Shown here in pieces: positions 16,705-25,302 of a DNA stretch of 64,000 nt (position 1 is its first letter; each line of letters begins with the position of its first letter). Location of the stretch: the NCBI GenBank assembly GCA_020073265.1, contig JAIQFN010000023.1, forward strand, positions 1 through 64,000, given 5' to 3'. Source of the stretch: Terriglobia bacterium (GTDB lineage: Bacteria; Acidobacteriota; Terriglobia; Bryobacterales; Bryobacteraceae). The translations under genes and the position numbers were made by a program. The notes beneath the pieces were generated by a model, which had not been told where the DNA came from, searched no databases, and saw nothing but the letters and a program-made list of their open reading frames with translations.

Positions 16705-17592
16705 ATGGACGTCCCTCTGGTGATAAAACGGCGTTTGAGCGAGCTGGGGCTCGATCAAAGAGATCTGGCTGCGGCCACTCAGGTCACCGAATCCTACATC
16801 TCTCAGCTCCTGACCCGAAAGAAGTCACCTCCGGCGCCGGGACGCACCGACATCTACGACAAGATCGGCGAGTTCTTGAAGCTGCCTGCGGGAGAACTTT
16901 CGAAGCTAGCGGACGCGCAGCGCCAGGAGGCCTTGAAGAAACGAGTGGCCGAGCAACCGCTGCCGCTCTTCAAAGAATGCCGGGAGTTGATTCTGCGCAA
17001 ATGCGATCCAGAGCGGCGAAAAGAAGTACGCGCGATTTTCGAGAAAGAGCCTTTTGGCGAACTCGAGCGGCTGGTCACGCAAAAACTTCTGGACGTCGCC
17101 CAGGGCCTGGCCAAGGATGAACTGCGCAGCGAGGAGTGGCTGCGGCTGATGGCTCAACTCAGCGGCCGTAGCTATGAGCAAATGCGGGTCGCGATTCTGG
17201 AGTTCCTGGATACCGACGTCTTCAACGTTTCCATCGAAAGCTGCGTCTCCTTCCTGGATCCGATGATCGACTCCTGGGACATCGACCTTAAGACATTTGG
17301 CATAGAAGTGGTTCTGAACCGCCGGTTGGCGCCAGCCAGTCTCAAGCGCTTCGAGTTCGTGGAACTCGAGCCACCGCAAGCTTTCGCCATAGAACCAGGT
17401 TTTGAGCAGTTCCTCAGGGACAAATCGCTCAGTGGCGATGCCACCGAAGAGGAAATAGAATTCCTCAAGACGCTGAAATTCAGGGGAAGGCGGCCTGCGC
17501 CTTTGTATTATTACCGCGAGTTGCAGAACCTACGGGATCCTCTTCATTTCACCGCGGAGCAGCCCAAGCAACCACCCAAAGCATCCGGTTGA
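16705..17592 (+). CDS. XRE-family transcriptional regulator with a long C-terminal domain
   Basis: Residues 5-55 form an XRE/Cro helix-turn-helix: IKRRLSELGLDQRDLAAATQ followed by VTESYISQLLTRKKSP. The remaining 240 residues are helical with no recognised catalytic motif. A stretch from residue 165 (SIESCVSFLDPMIDSWDIDL) and a late IEPGFEQFLRDKSL segment suggest a sensory or dimerisation domain. The gene has no obvious ribosome site, and a repeat matching one in the divergent promoter ends five bases upstream of ATG, which suggests autoregulation. The GT4/GH130 operon begins 38 bp downstream, so read-through or control of that operon is plausible. Confidence 0.8.
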   Translation: MDVPLVIKRRLSELGLDQRDLAAATQVTESYISQLLTRKKSPPAPGRTDIYDKIGEFLKLPAGELSKLADAQRQEALKKRVAEQPLPLFKECRELILRKCDPERRKEVRAIFEKEPFGELERLVTQKLLDVAQGLAKDELRSEEWLRLMAQLSGRSYEQMRVAILEFLDTDVFNVSIESCVSFLDPMIDSWDIDLKTFGIEVVLNRRLAPASLKRFEFVELEPPQAFAIEPGFEQFLRDKSLSGDATEEEIEFLKTLKFRGRRPAPLYYYRELQNLRDPLHFTAEQPKQPPKASG

Positions 17593-17630
17593 TCGCCGCT
17601 CGAGCGGCGACGTTGGCCAAGGAATATCTC

Positions 17631-19919
17631 ATGCAACAGACTTCTAAAGTTCGCAAGATCGCTTTTGTCGGCGACCATTTGCCGCGCAAGTGCGGCATTG
17701 CCACGTTCACCTCCGACCTGCTGGCGGCCGTCGCAGCCGCGCATCCTCAAAGCCAATGTTTCGCAGTGTCCGTTAACGACATCAAAGGCGGCTACGACTA
17801 TCCGGAAGTAGTTCGCTTCGAAATTGAGGAGCAGGACCTGTCGTCCTATTTACGCGCCGCGGACTTTCTGAACATCAGCAACGTCGACATCGTCTGCTTG
17901 CAGCACGAGTTCGGCATCTTCGGCGGGCTGGCCGGCGGTCACATTCTGGCATTCCTGCGCGAACTGAGGATGCCGGTCGTCACCACGCTTCACACCGTTT
18001 TGCGGGAGCCGAGAGCAGACCAACGGCGCGTCATGCAGGAGTTAATCTCGCTTTCGACGCGGGTGGTTGTCATGGCCGAGCGCGGGCGGCGGATGTTGCA
18101 GGAGATCTACGAAGCGCCTCCGGCGAAGATCGACCTGATCGCGCACGGGATTCCGGACGTGGGGTTCGTCGATCCGACCTACTTCAAGGACCAGTTCGGC
18201 GTGGAGGGAAAGGTGGTGCTGCTCACCTTCGGCCTGCTTTCGCCCAACAAGGGCATCGAGTATGTGCTCAAGGCTCTGCCCCAGATCCTGGCGGAGTTTC
18301 CGAACGTCGTTTACATTGTCCTGGGCGCCACTCATCCGAACGAACTGCGCGAGCATGGCGAAGCCTACCGGGTCAGCCTGGAAATGCTGGCCAAGAAAAA
18401 CAAGATCGAGAAGAATGTCATCTTCTACAACGACTTCGTGGATCTGGAGAACCTGAAGGAGTTCATCGGAGCCGCCGACCTTTACATAACGCCTTACCTG
18501 AACGAAGCGCAGATCACTTCCGGCACGCTGGCTTACACATTTGGCGCCGGCAAAGCGGTGGTTTCCACGCCGTACTGGCATGCGGCGGAACTGTTGGCCG
18601 AGGACCGCGGCGTGCTGGTCCCCTTCGCCGATGCCCCGGCCATCGCGCGGGAAGTGATAATCTTGCTGCGGGACGACACCCGCCGGCATGCCATGCGCAA
18701 GAACGCCTACCGGATGGGGCGGGACATGATATGGAGCAACGTCGCCCAACAATACATGCGCTCGTTCGAGTTGTCGCGGCTGGAGGGGGCCGCGCTCTCG
18801 CGAAAATCTCTGATCACCAAGACACTCGACCAGAGACCCCGGGAACTGCCCGAGCTGAAGTTGAACCATCTCTCGCGGATGACCGATTCCACCGGCGTCT
18901 TCCAACACGCGATTTTCGGCGTTCCGAATTTCTCCGAGGGCTATTGCACCGACGATAATGCGCGTGCGTTTATCCTGGCGGTGCTGCTGGGCGAATTGGG
19001 AGAAGAGCCGGAATCGCTGCTGAGCGTAGCCACCACTTCGGCCGCCTTTCTGCAGCACGCCTTCGATACGCAATCCAAGCGCTTCCACAACCACCTGAGC
19101 TTCGAGCGCGGCTGGCTCGACGAGCGCGGTTCGGAGGACTGTCATGGCCGGGCGCTATGGGCCCTCGGCATCGGCGTGGGACGGTCCCCGTTCCGAAGCT
19201 TCCAGATGATGGCCGGACAACTCTTCGCCCAGGCCCTGCCGGCCTTGACGGATTTCACGTCGCCGCGGGCTTGGGCCTTCGGCCTGATCGGTATCCATGA
19301 ATACCTGCACCGGCTGAGCGGTGACAGCCTGGTCAACCAGACGCGCGAGACGCTCACTTGCCGGCTCATGGACCTTTTCGCCAGGAACGTCAAACCGGAC
19401 TGGTGCTGGTTTGAAGAGGAGCTGTCCTACGACAACGCGAAGCTCGCGCATGCCTTGATTCTGAGCGGACACGCGACCGGAAAATCCGAGGTCTTCGAGC
19501 GAGGCTTGTGTGCCCTGCGCTGGCTGAACGAGCTGCAAATCTCCGAGAAGGGCCACTTTCGGCCGATCGGCAGCAATGGTTTCTACCGCCGAGGCGGCGC
19601 GCGCGCCAATTTTGACCAACAGCCCATCGAGGCGCAAGCCATGGTCTCGGCCTGCCTGGAAGCCTATCGCGCCACCTCGGACTTCTGGTGGTACGAACAG
19701 GCGCAACGCGCTTTCGACTGGTTCCTTGGCTGGAACGATCTCGGCTTGGAGCTCTACTCGCCCGAGAGCGGCGGTTGCGGCGACGGATTGCACGTGGACC
19801 GGGTCAATGAGAATCAGGGCGCGGAATCCACCTTGGCCTTCCTGCTTTCACTAGCGGAAATGCGCTCGGCGCAAAACATGCTGGCGAGCTTTAAGGAACC
19901 GATCTCCATCGGAGCCTAA
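17631..19919 (+). CDS. GT4 glycosyltransferase fused to a six-hairpin-like domain
   Basis: ATG 17631 is chosen because GGAAT lies just upstream; the frame is open to a TTG at 17589. The 762-residue protein begins with a GT-B glycosyltransferase of family 4: KIAFVGDHLPRKCGIATFTS (glycine-rich acceptor loop), GLLSPNKGIEYVLKALPQIL near 205, and the donor-side NEAQITSGTLAYTFGAGKAV near 300, where family 4 normally has E-x7-E. The last 350 residues (from FSEGYCTDDNARAF) are helical with repeated aromatic/acidic loops such as GSEDCHGRALWALG and FDQQPIEAQAMVSACLEAYR, as in (alpha/alpha)6-barrel carbohydrate proteins. It heads an overlapping operon with GH130 enzymes, so a mannosyl-transfer role is inferred. 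Confidence 0.8.
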   Translation: MQQTSKVRKIAFVGDHLPRKCGIATFTSDLLAAVAAAHPQSQCFAVSVNDIKGGYDYPEVVRFEIEEQDLSSYLRAADFLNISNVDIVCLQHEFGIFGGLAGGHILAFLRELRMPVVTTLHTVLREPRADQRRVMQELISLSTRVVVMAERGRRMLQEIYEAPPAKIDLIAHGIPDVGFVDPTYFKDQFGVEGKVVLLTFGLLSPNKGIEYVLKALPQILAEFPNVVYIVLGATHPNELREHGEAYRVSLEMLAKKNKIEKNVIFYNDFVDLENLKEFIGAADLYITPYLNEAQITSGTLAYTFGAGKAVVSTPYWHAAELLAEDRGVLVPFADAPAIAREVIILLRDDTRRHAMRKNAYRMGRDMIWSNVAQQYMRSFELSRLEGAALSRKSLITKTLDQRPRELPELKLNHLSRMTDSTGVFQHAIFGVPNFSEGYCTDDNARAFILAVLLGELGEEPESLLSVATTSAAFLQHAFDTQSKRFHNHLSFERGWLDERGSEDCHGRALWALGIGVGRSPFRSFQMMAGQLFAQALPALTDFTSPRAWAFGLIGIHEYLHRLSGDSLVNQTRETLTCRLMDLFARNVKPDWCWFEEELSYDNAKLAHALILSGHATGKSEVFERGLCALRWLNELQISEKGHFRPIGSNGFYRRGGARANFDQQPIEAQAMVSACLEAYRATSDFWWYEQAQRAFDWFLGWNDLGLELYSPESGGCGDGLHVDRVNENQGAESTLAFLLSLAEMRSAQNMLASFKEPISIGA

Positions 19920-21391
19920 TGACCCATTCCTCTGCAATTCACGTGAGGCGCGCGCCCACCATCCTGGAACCCGATCAGTCGCGCGTTCTTCTGCGGCCAT
20001 TCACACCGGGCGGGCCCGAACGGGTGGGCCGGATCATCTCCAGGATCATGTCGCTTCCGGAAGACCGGGTCGGGCTGCTGCTCGAAGAGATCTCCGCCGA
20101 GTTCTCCGAGCGGCATCAGCACATCCGCACGCTTTTTCTAGAGCGCTTTGAGCAAGTCCGCGAGACGCTCGCCACGGATGAAGGCGTCTCCGAGCAAAGA
20201 CGGCTGTTGATCGGCTCCTATTTCCTGGCCGAATATTCATTGGAGTCCGCCGCGCTGTTCAATCCCTCCATCGTGCCGCACCCCGATCAAACCGGCCTGC
20301 CAGCCGGCGCCCTGCGGTTCATTCTCAGCCTGCGCGCCACCGGTGAAGGCCACGTTTCCTCCATCACTTTCCGAACCGGAATCGTCCATCCCGATCAGCG
20401 GATCGAGGTATGCAATCCCACTGGCTTCCTCACCGAGCCTCGTCAAATCCCCAATCCCCGTTTTGAGAAGGAGTTGTTCGGCCGGAAACTTCTTGAACTG
20501 GGATTGAGCGGCGAATTTACGCGCCGGGTGATGCACAAACTCGGGGACTCGTTCGCGCTGGAAGAGCTTCGCGCTAGTCTGCAAGCCGAACAGTTCCGCC
20601 TGCCGGATGGAATGACGCAGGGAGATCAAGATGAGGCCCAGGGGATTTGGATGCTGGCCCGCTCCAACTACGAGGTCCAGTTCCAGCCGGAGCAGCAGTT
20701 GTCCGCGCGCATATTGTTTCCAGCCACACCCTCGCAACGCAACGGCATCGAGGACGCGCGGTTCGTTTGCTTCCGGAACGAGGACGGCACTCGCGTCTAC
20801 TACGCGACCTTCACCGCCTTCGATGGCCGAGTGGTAATGCCCGAATTGGTGGAGACTTCGGATTTCCTGCGGTTTCGATTCATCACGCTGAATGGTCCGG
20901 CCGCCCAAAACAAGGGCATGGCCATCTTCCCGCGAAAAATCAATGGACTCTATGCCATGCTTTCGCGGCAGGACAACGAAAATATCTATCTCATGTTCTC
21001 CGACAACGTCCACTTCTGGAATGAACGCGAAGTGCTCCTCAAGCCGGTGTTTTCGTGGGAGCTGGTCCAGCTTGGCAACTGCGGATCACCCATCGAAACC
21101 GACGCCGGATGGCTGGTACTCAGCCATGGTGTCGGCCCCATGCGCCAGTACTCGATTGGCGCGTTTCTGCTGGATCGCGACGATCCCAGCAAGGTGATCG
21201 GCCGCCTTCGCGAGCCCCTGCTCAAGCCGAACCAGAACGAGCGGGAAGGCTACGTGCCCAATGTCGTGTATACCTGCGGCGCTCTGCTCCACAACGGCGA
21301 ACTCATCATTCCCTATGGCCTGGCCGATCACGCCACGGGTTTTGCGACCGTCCCGCTCGCTGAGGTGCTGGCCGCCATGCAATCCGAATGA
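19919..21391 (+). CDS. GH130-family glycoside phosphorylase/hydrolase
   Basis: The start codon overlaps the preceding stop (TAATG). The 490-residue protein is a five-bladed beta-propeller of family GH130, whose members phosphorolyse or hydrolyse beta-mannosides. The bladed core shows AALFNPSIVPHPDQTG, NGIEDARFVCF with the catalytic-site aspartate, KGMAIFPRKINGLYAMLSRQ, and LGNCGSPIETDAGWLVLSHG near residue 385, then YVPNVVYTCGALLHNGELII. About 100 helical N-terminal residues precede the propeller, as in the longer GH130 subgroups. The phosphorylase versus hydrolase choice depends on phosphate-binding residues that I cannot assign with confidence. Confidence 0.88.
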   Translation: MTHSSAIHVRRAPTILEPDQSRVLLRPFTPGGPERVGRIISRIMSLPEDRVGLLLEEISAEFSERHQHIRTLFLERFEQVRETLATDEGVSEQRRLLIGSYFLAEYSLESAALFNPSIVPHPDQTGLPAGALRFILSLRATGEGHVSSITFRTGIVHPDQRIEVCNPTGFLTEPRQIPNPRFEKELFGRKLLELGLSGEFTRRVMHKLGDSFALEELRASLQAEQFRLPDGMTQGDQDEAQGIWMLARSNYEVQFQPEQQLSARILFPATPSQRNGIEDARFVCFRNEDGTRVYYATFTAFDGRVVMPELVETSDFLRFRFITLNGPAAQNKGMAIFPRKINGLYAMLSRQDNENIYLMFSDNVHFWNEREVLLKPVFSWELVQLGNCGSPIETDAGWLVLSHGVGPMRQYSIGAFLLDRDDPSKVIGRLREPLLKPNQNEREGYVPNVVYTCGALLHNGELIIPYGLADHATGFATVPLAEVLAAMQSE

Positions 21392-22428
21392 AGATCCCGC
21401 ATAAGCGCGTGGCGATCCTGTCGCCGGTGGCCTGGCGAACTCCTCCCCGGCAATACGGCGCCTGGGAAACGGTGGCCGGCAACCTCGCCGAAGGACTCGT
21501 CGCTCGCGGATGGGACGTGACTTTGTTCGCCACCGGAGATTCCCTGACTCGCGCTCACCTGCGTGCCGTGGTCGACAAAGGATACGAAGAAGATTCCTGC
21601 ATCGATCCCAAAGTGGCCGAATATCTTCACATCTCCGAAGCTTTCGAGCATGCCGCTGAGTTCGACCTGATCCACAGCCATTACGACTTTATGCCGCTGA
21701 CCTACACCCGCCTGGTCAGAACACCGGTCCTCACCACCATCCACGGATTCTCGTCTCCCCGGATCATGCCGGTCTACCAGAAATACCGCGACGGGTATTT
21801 CGTTTCCATCAGCGATTCCGATCGCGCGCCGGGGCTGAATTACCTGGCGACGGTGTACAACGGCATCGATCTCTCGCTGTACCCGCTTCAGGAATCGGGC
21901 GGTGAGGATCTGATCTTCCTCGGCCGGATTCATCCGGATAAGGGCGTGCATCTGGCGATCGAGGTGGCCCGCCTGAGCGGATTGCCGCTGCTCATCGCGG
22001 GCATTATCCAGGACCGGAAGTACTTTCAGGAGCAAGTGGAGCCGCACCTCGACGATCGGCGGATTCGTTATGTCGGCCCGGTGGATGTGGCGGGCAAGAA
22101 CGAATTGTTCGCGCGGGCCCGAGCGCTGCTGCACCTGAACACCATTCCGGAGCGATTCGGACTGGTCCTGGCGGAAGCCAATGCCGCGGGCGTGCCTGTG
22201 ATTGCGATGGACCTGGGTTCCTGCCGCGAAGTGATCGAAGACGGACAGACCGGCTTTCTGGTCGCGAGCGCCGGCCAAGCGGTACGGGCCTTGGAACGAG
22301 TTCACGAAATCGACCCGAGCGCCTGCCGCCGGCGCGTTCAGCAATGTTTCTCCATCCAGACTATGGTGGCGGCCTACGAGCGGGTCTACGCGAAAATCTT
22401 CGATCTGGAAGCCGGAAAGCAACCATGA
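21388..22428 (+). CDS. GT4 glycosyltransferase
   Basis: ATG 21388 overlaps the GH130 stop (ATGA). The 346-residue GT-B enzyme opens with RVAILSPVAWRTPPRQYGAW (sugar-nucleotide-transferase N-lobe with a glycine-poor start) and contains DLIHSHYDFMPL near residue 95, DLIFLGRIHPDKGVHLAIEV near 175, and the family-4 donor motif ERFGLVLAEANAAGVPVIAM near 250 with both glutamates of E-x7-E. It should transfer a hexose from an NDP-sugar; the acceptor is unknown. Sitting between two GH130 genes it is likely a mannosyltransferase. Confidence 0.88.
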   Translation: MKIPHKRVAILSPVAWRTPPRQYGAWETVAGNLAEGLVARGWDVTLFATGDSLTRAHLRAVVDKGYEEDSCIDPKVAEYLHISEAFEHAAEFDLIHSHYDFMPLTYTRLVRTPVLTTIHGFSSPRIMPVYQKYRDGYFVSISDSDRAPGLNYLATVYNGIDLSLYPLQESGGEDLIFLGRIHPDKGVHLAIEVARLSGLPLLIAGIIQDRKYFQEQVEPHLDDRRIRYVGPVDVAGKNELFARARALLHLNTIPERFGLVLAEANAAGVPVIAMDLGSCREVIEDGQTGFLVASAGQAVRALERVHEIDPSACRRRVQQCFSIQTMVAAYERVYAKIFDLEAGKQP

Positions 22429-23360
22429 CACACGAAATCGTCAGACGCTACAGCCAGAATCCCATCCTCACCAAGCGCGACATCCCGTATCCGGTCGAAA
22501 CCGTTCACAACGCGGCGGTGGTGAAGCATCAGGGCAGATACATCATGCTGTTCCGCTCCCATCTCCGCACGGGCCGGTCGATTATCGGGTTGGCGCGAAG
22601 CTACGATGGATTCCGCTTCGTCGCCGATCCGGAGCCCTTTCTGACTCCTGAGCCGGACGGTCCTTTTGCCGAGTATGAGGAGTTTGGTGTCGAGGACCCT
22701 CGGGTGACTCCGCTGGATGGGGAATACATCATCACCTACAGCGCCTACTCGCGCAACGGAGTGCGGATCGCGCTGGCCAAGACCAAGGACTTTGGTCAGG
22801 TGGAAAAGGTCGCCCTGATCACGGAAGCGGACTATCGGAATGTGGTGATCTTTCCCGAAAAGTTTGGCGGGATCTACGCCCGGCTCGACCGCCCTCATTC
22901 GGAGATCGCGCCCTGGTCGATCTGGATCTCCTATTCTCCGGACCTGCGTTTTTGGGGCGAGTCACAGCTCATCATGAAGCCGGTGCAGTATCACTGGGAC
23001 GAAATGAAGATCGGCCCCGGCGCGCCGCCGATCAAAACAGATCGGGGCTGGCTTTCCATCTATCACGGAGTTTTCCAGACCATGGATGGATCGGTCTACC
23101 GTTTGGGCGTTGCCCTGCATGACCTCAAGAATCCGGCTAAGATTATCGGCGTGGGCGACTCCTGGATTCTGCAACCGGAGGACCTCTGGGAGACTACCGG
23201 CTATGTCCACAACGTGGTCTTCACTTGCGGCGCGGTTCCGGAGCCGGATGGAACCGTGAAGATTTATTGGGGCGGCGCGGATACGGTCATGTGCGTGGGC
23301 GAAGCCAATATCTCGGATCTGGTCCAGCTATGCCTGGAGCACGGCCGGCCGCCCAAGTAG
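22425..23360 (+). CDS. GH130-family beta-mannoside phosphorylase
   Basis: ATG 22425 overlaps the previous stop (ATGA). The 311-residue product is a compact GH130 propeller: NPILTKRDIPYPVETVHNAA at residues 12-31, FGVEDPRVTPLDGEYIITYS near 88, RNVVIFPEKFGGIYARLDRP near 130, IGPGAPPIKTDRGWLSIYHG near 186, and YVHNVVFTCGAVPEPDGTVK near 268. This short form and the EDPR motif fit the mannosyl-glucose or beta-1,2/1,4-oligomannoside phosphorylase branches. It closes a four-gene unit with no gaps (glycosyltransferase, GH130, glycosyltransferase, GH130), which suggests synthesis and turnover of one oligosaccharide. Confidence 0.9.
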   Translation: MTHEIVRRYSQNPILTKRDIPYPVETVHNAAVVKHQGRYIMLFRSHLRTGRSIIGLARSYDGFRFVADPEPFLTPEPDGPFAEYEEFGVEDPRVTPLDGEYIITYSAYSRNGVRIALAKTKDFGQVEKVALITEADYRNVVIFPEKFGGIYARLDRPHSEIAPWSIWISYSPDLRFWGESQLIMKPVQYHWDEMKIGPGAPPIKTDRGWLSIYHGVFQTMDGSVYRLGVALHDLKNPAKIIGVGDSWILQPEDLWETTGYVHNVVFTCGAVPEPDGTVKIYWGGADTVMCVGEANISDLVQLCLEHGRPPK

Positions 23361-23374
23361 ATGGTTGCGGCGCG

Positions 23375-23584
23375 CTATCCTTGGACCGGGTAGTGCTCGC
23401 CCAGCCACTTCTCGATTTTTTCCTTTTGCGCGGCCAGCACGACGCGTTGCCATTTCACCACGCCCGTACGCTCACTATATTCGGCCATAACGTAGGAACC
23501 TTCGTTGAGCACCTCAATCAGGCCGTCCGTTTTGGCGCGTTTGAAGCGGTACGAAGAAAGTGCGGGATGGTGTTTTTGCTGCAT
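23375..23584 (-). CDS. Small conserved hypothetical protein (69 residues)
   Basis: The frame lies tail to tail with the GH130 gene. It encodes HHPALSSYRFKRAKTDGLIE, VLNEGSYVMAEYSERTGVV and QRVVLAAQKEKIEKWL, a compact strand-strand-helix pattern ending in VQG. No ribosome site is strong. The even codon third-position GC and the structured composition argue for a real gene; I recall no named family. Confidence 0.55.
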   Translation of the reverse strand: MQQKHHPALSSYRFKRAKTDGLIEVLNEGSYVMAEYSERTGVVKWQRVVLAAQKEKIEKWLGEHYPVQG

Positions 23585-23733
23585 GTATTACTTAGGATAG
23601 CAGATAAGGCAAGTTTCATCCACTTTTTGGGTCCGCCCCAAAACGCGCTATACTAGAAATGTACCGGTAGTCAAATCGCGCCCACCCGTTCGATACCCGT
23701 CCGGCTCGCTGATTCCCGTTTCTCAACTTAAGA

Positions 23734-24972
23734 ATGAATACCTTTTCCGACTTTCCCCTTTCGACTGCCTTGCAGCACAACCTGGCCCGGCACGGATTCG
23801 TCCGGCCCACGCCGGTGCAAGCCCAAGCCATCCCCCAACAGCTCGCCGGCCACGATCTGGTGATCACCGCGCAGACCGGCACCGGCAAGACGCTGGCCTT
23901 TCTGCTTCCGCTTCTGGAACGGCTGGCCAAGTCCGGCCGCCCGCCCGGCGTGAGCGCGCTGATCCTGACTCCTACCCGAGAGCTGGCCATACAGATCAGC
24001 CAAGCCTTCTCTCAACTCGCCGGCGGAACCGGCCTCCGCGCCGCTGTTGTCGTGGGCGGATTGAATGAACGAACCCAACTGCAGGCGATTCGCAAGGGCG
24101 CGCAAGTGGTCATCGCCACCCCGGGGCGACTCTCCGACTTCCTCGATCGCAACCTTGTGGGACTGGGATCGGCCCATGTCCTGGTTCTGGACGAAGCGGA
24201 CAAGATGCTCGACATGGGCTTCCTTCCCACTATCAAGAGAATCCTGGCGGCCTTGCCCTCCGAGCGGCAGACTGTGTTTTGTTCGGCCACCATCGAATCC
24301 TCGGTGGCGCATCTGATTCGCGAGCACCTCAAGAACCCGGTCAGGGTGGCGATCGGTTCCACCACCAAACCCTCCGAACACGTCGACCTGCATCTCTATG
24401 AGGTCGAACATGACCGCAAGCTGGGCTTGCTGGAGACGATGCTCCAGCAAGAGCGGGGTTCCTTTCTCGTGTTCGCCCGCACCAAGCACGGGGCGGACCG
24501 TCTGGCTAAGAAGCTGGTCCGCGGCGGATCCAAGGCCACCAGCATCCACGGAGACCGCACGCAGTCTCAGCGCAACCTGGCGCTGCGGGGATTTCAGGAA
24601 GGCAGCTATCGTGTCCTGGTGGCCACCGACGTCGCGGCGCGTGGGATCCACGTCGAAGGAATCGCGCACGTGGTCAACTATGACCTTCCTCAGGTGCCCG
24701 AAGACTTTATTCATCGCGTGGGCCGAACCGGCCGCGCCGGGCTTCGCGGTACGGCTTCCACATTCAGCACGCTGAACGAGCGCGGCGAGATCCGCAAGAT
24801 CGAGCGGCTGCTGGATCTTCAACTGACCCGTCGTCCGGTGCCGTCGGGTCTAACGCAGGAGCCTGCGCGTCCAGCCGGCGCCTCAATCCAGTTGATTGAG
24901 CCCGGCCCTCGCGCCCGGCACGCCCGCCGCTTCAGCCTAAGATCCAGATCCTCTCACAGAAAGCGCGCCTGA
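23734..24972 (+). CDS. DEAD-box ATP-dependent RNA helicase (RhlE type)
   Basis: All helicase motifs are present: the Q motif (FVRPTPVQAQAIP), motif I AQTGTGKT near residue 47, Ia PTRELA, II DEADKMLDMGF near 147, III SAT, IV LVFARTKHGAD, V ATDVAARGIHVEG, and VI HRVGRTGRAG near 327. The 412-residue length with a short basic C-terminal tail (HARRFSLRSRSSHRKR) matches RhlE-like proteins that remodel rRNA or mRNA, often in the cold. A TATACT at 23650-23655 is a possible -10. An RRM protein of cold-shock type lies 1.4 kb downstream. Confidence 0.92.
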   Translation: MNTFSDFPLSTALQHNLARHGFVRPTPVQAQAIPQQLAGHDLVITAQTGTGKTLAFLLPLLERLAKSGRPPGVSALILTPTRELAIQISQAFSQLAGGTGLRAAVVVGGLNERTQLQAIRKGAQVVIATPGRLSDFLDRNLVGLGSAHVLVLDEADKMLDMGFLPTIKRILAALPSERQTVFCSATIESSVAHLIREHLKNPVRVAIGSTTKPSEHVDLHLYEVEHDRKLGLLETMLQQERGSFLVFARTKHGADRLAKKLVRGGSKATSIHGDRTQSQRNLALRGFQEGSYRVLVATDVAARGIHVEGIAHVVNYDLPQVPEDFIHRVGRTGRAGLRGTASTFSTLNERGEIRKIERLLDLQLTRRPVPSGLTQEPARPAGASIQLIEPGPRARHARRFSLRSRSSHRKRA

Positions 24973-25024
24973 TTTCGCCTTATTTTAGACTAGGCCGCTG
25001 GCCGCGCGCGTGGGACAATAGAGT

Positions 25025-25264
25025 ATGAACCACGTGATGTTTGAAACCCAGGATCTGCGCGTGCGCATCGAAGACAAGGTCGCCCGCATTGACCAGCGCA
25101 GACTGGATGGTGAGCCCTGGAGGGAGATCGACCAGAGTGAGTTGCCGGTTACCGAACAGTGGCTGATCAGCCCCATCCGTACCTCTCCCCTGAAGGTCGC
25201 TCTGCTGGCGTTTGAGCGCGAGAACCCCGGCGACATGAGTCTGCGTGTCGCGCTGAAGGCTTGA
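25025..25264 (+). CDS. Hypothetical protein (79 residues)
   Basis: The frame encodes FETQDLRVRIEDKVARIDQR, DGEPWREIDQSELPVTEQW and ISPIRTSPLKVALLAFERENP, with beta-strand-like alternation and no signal peptide or membrane segment. It is unrelated to any family I recognise. It lies between the helicase and the flippase-like gene, all on the same strand, with 52 and 38 bp gaps. Confidence 0.55.
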   Translation: MNHVMFETQDLRVRIEDKVARIDQRRLDGEPWREIDQSELPVTEQWLISPIRTSPLKVALLAFERENPGDMSLRVALKA

Positions 25265-25302
25265 GTCCGCGGTAGACTGAATCCCCGGCGGGTGCGCCGC
25301 GC

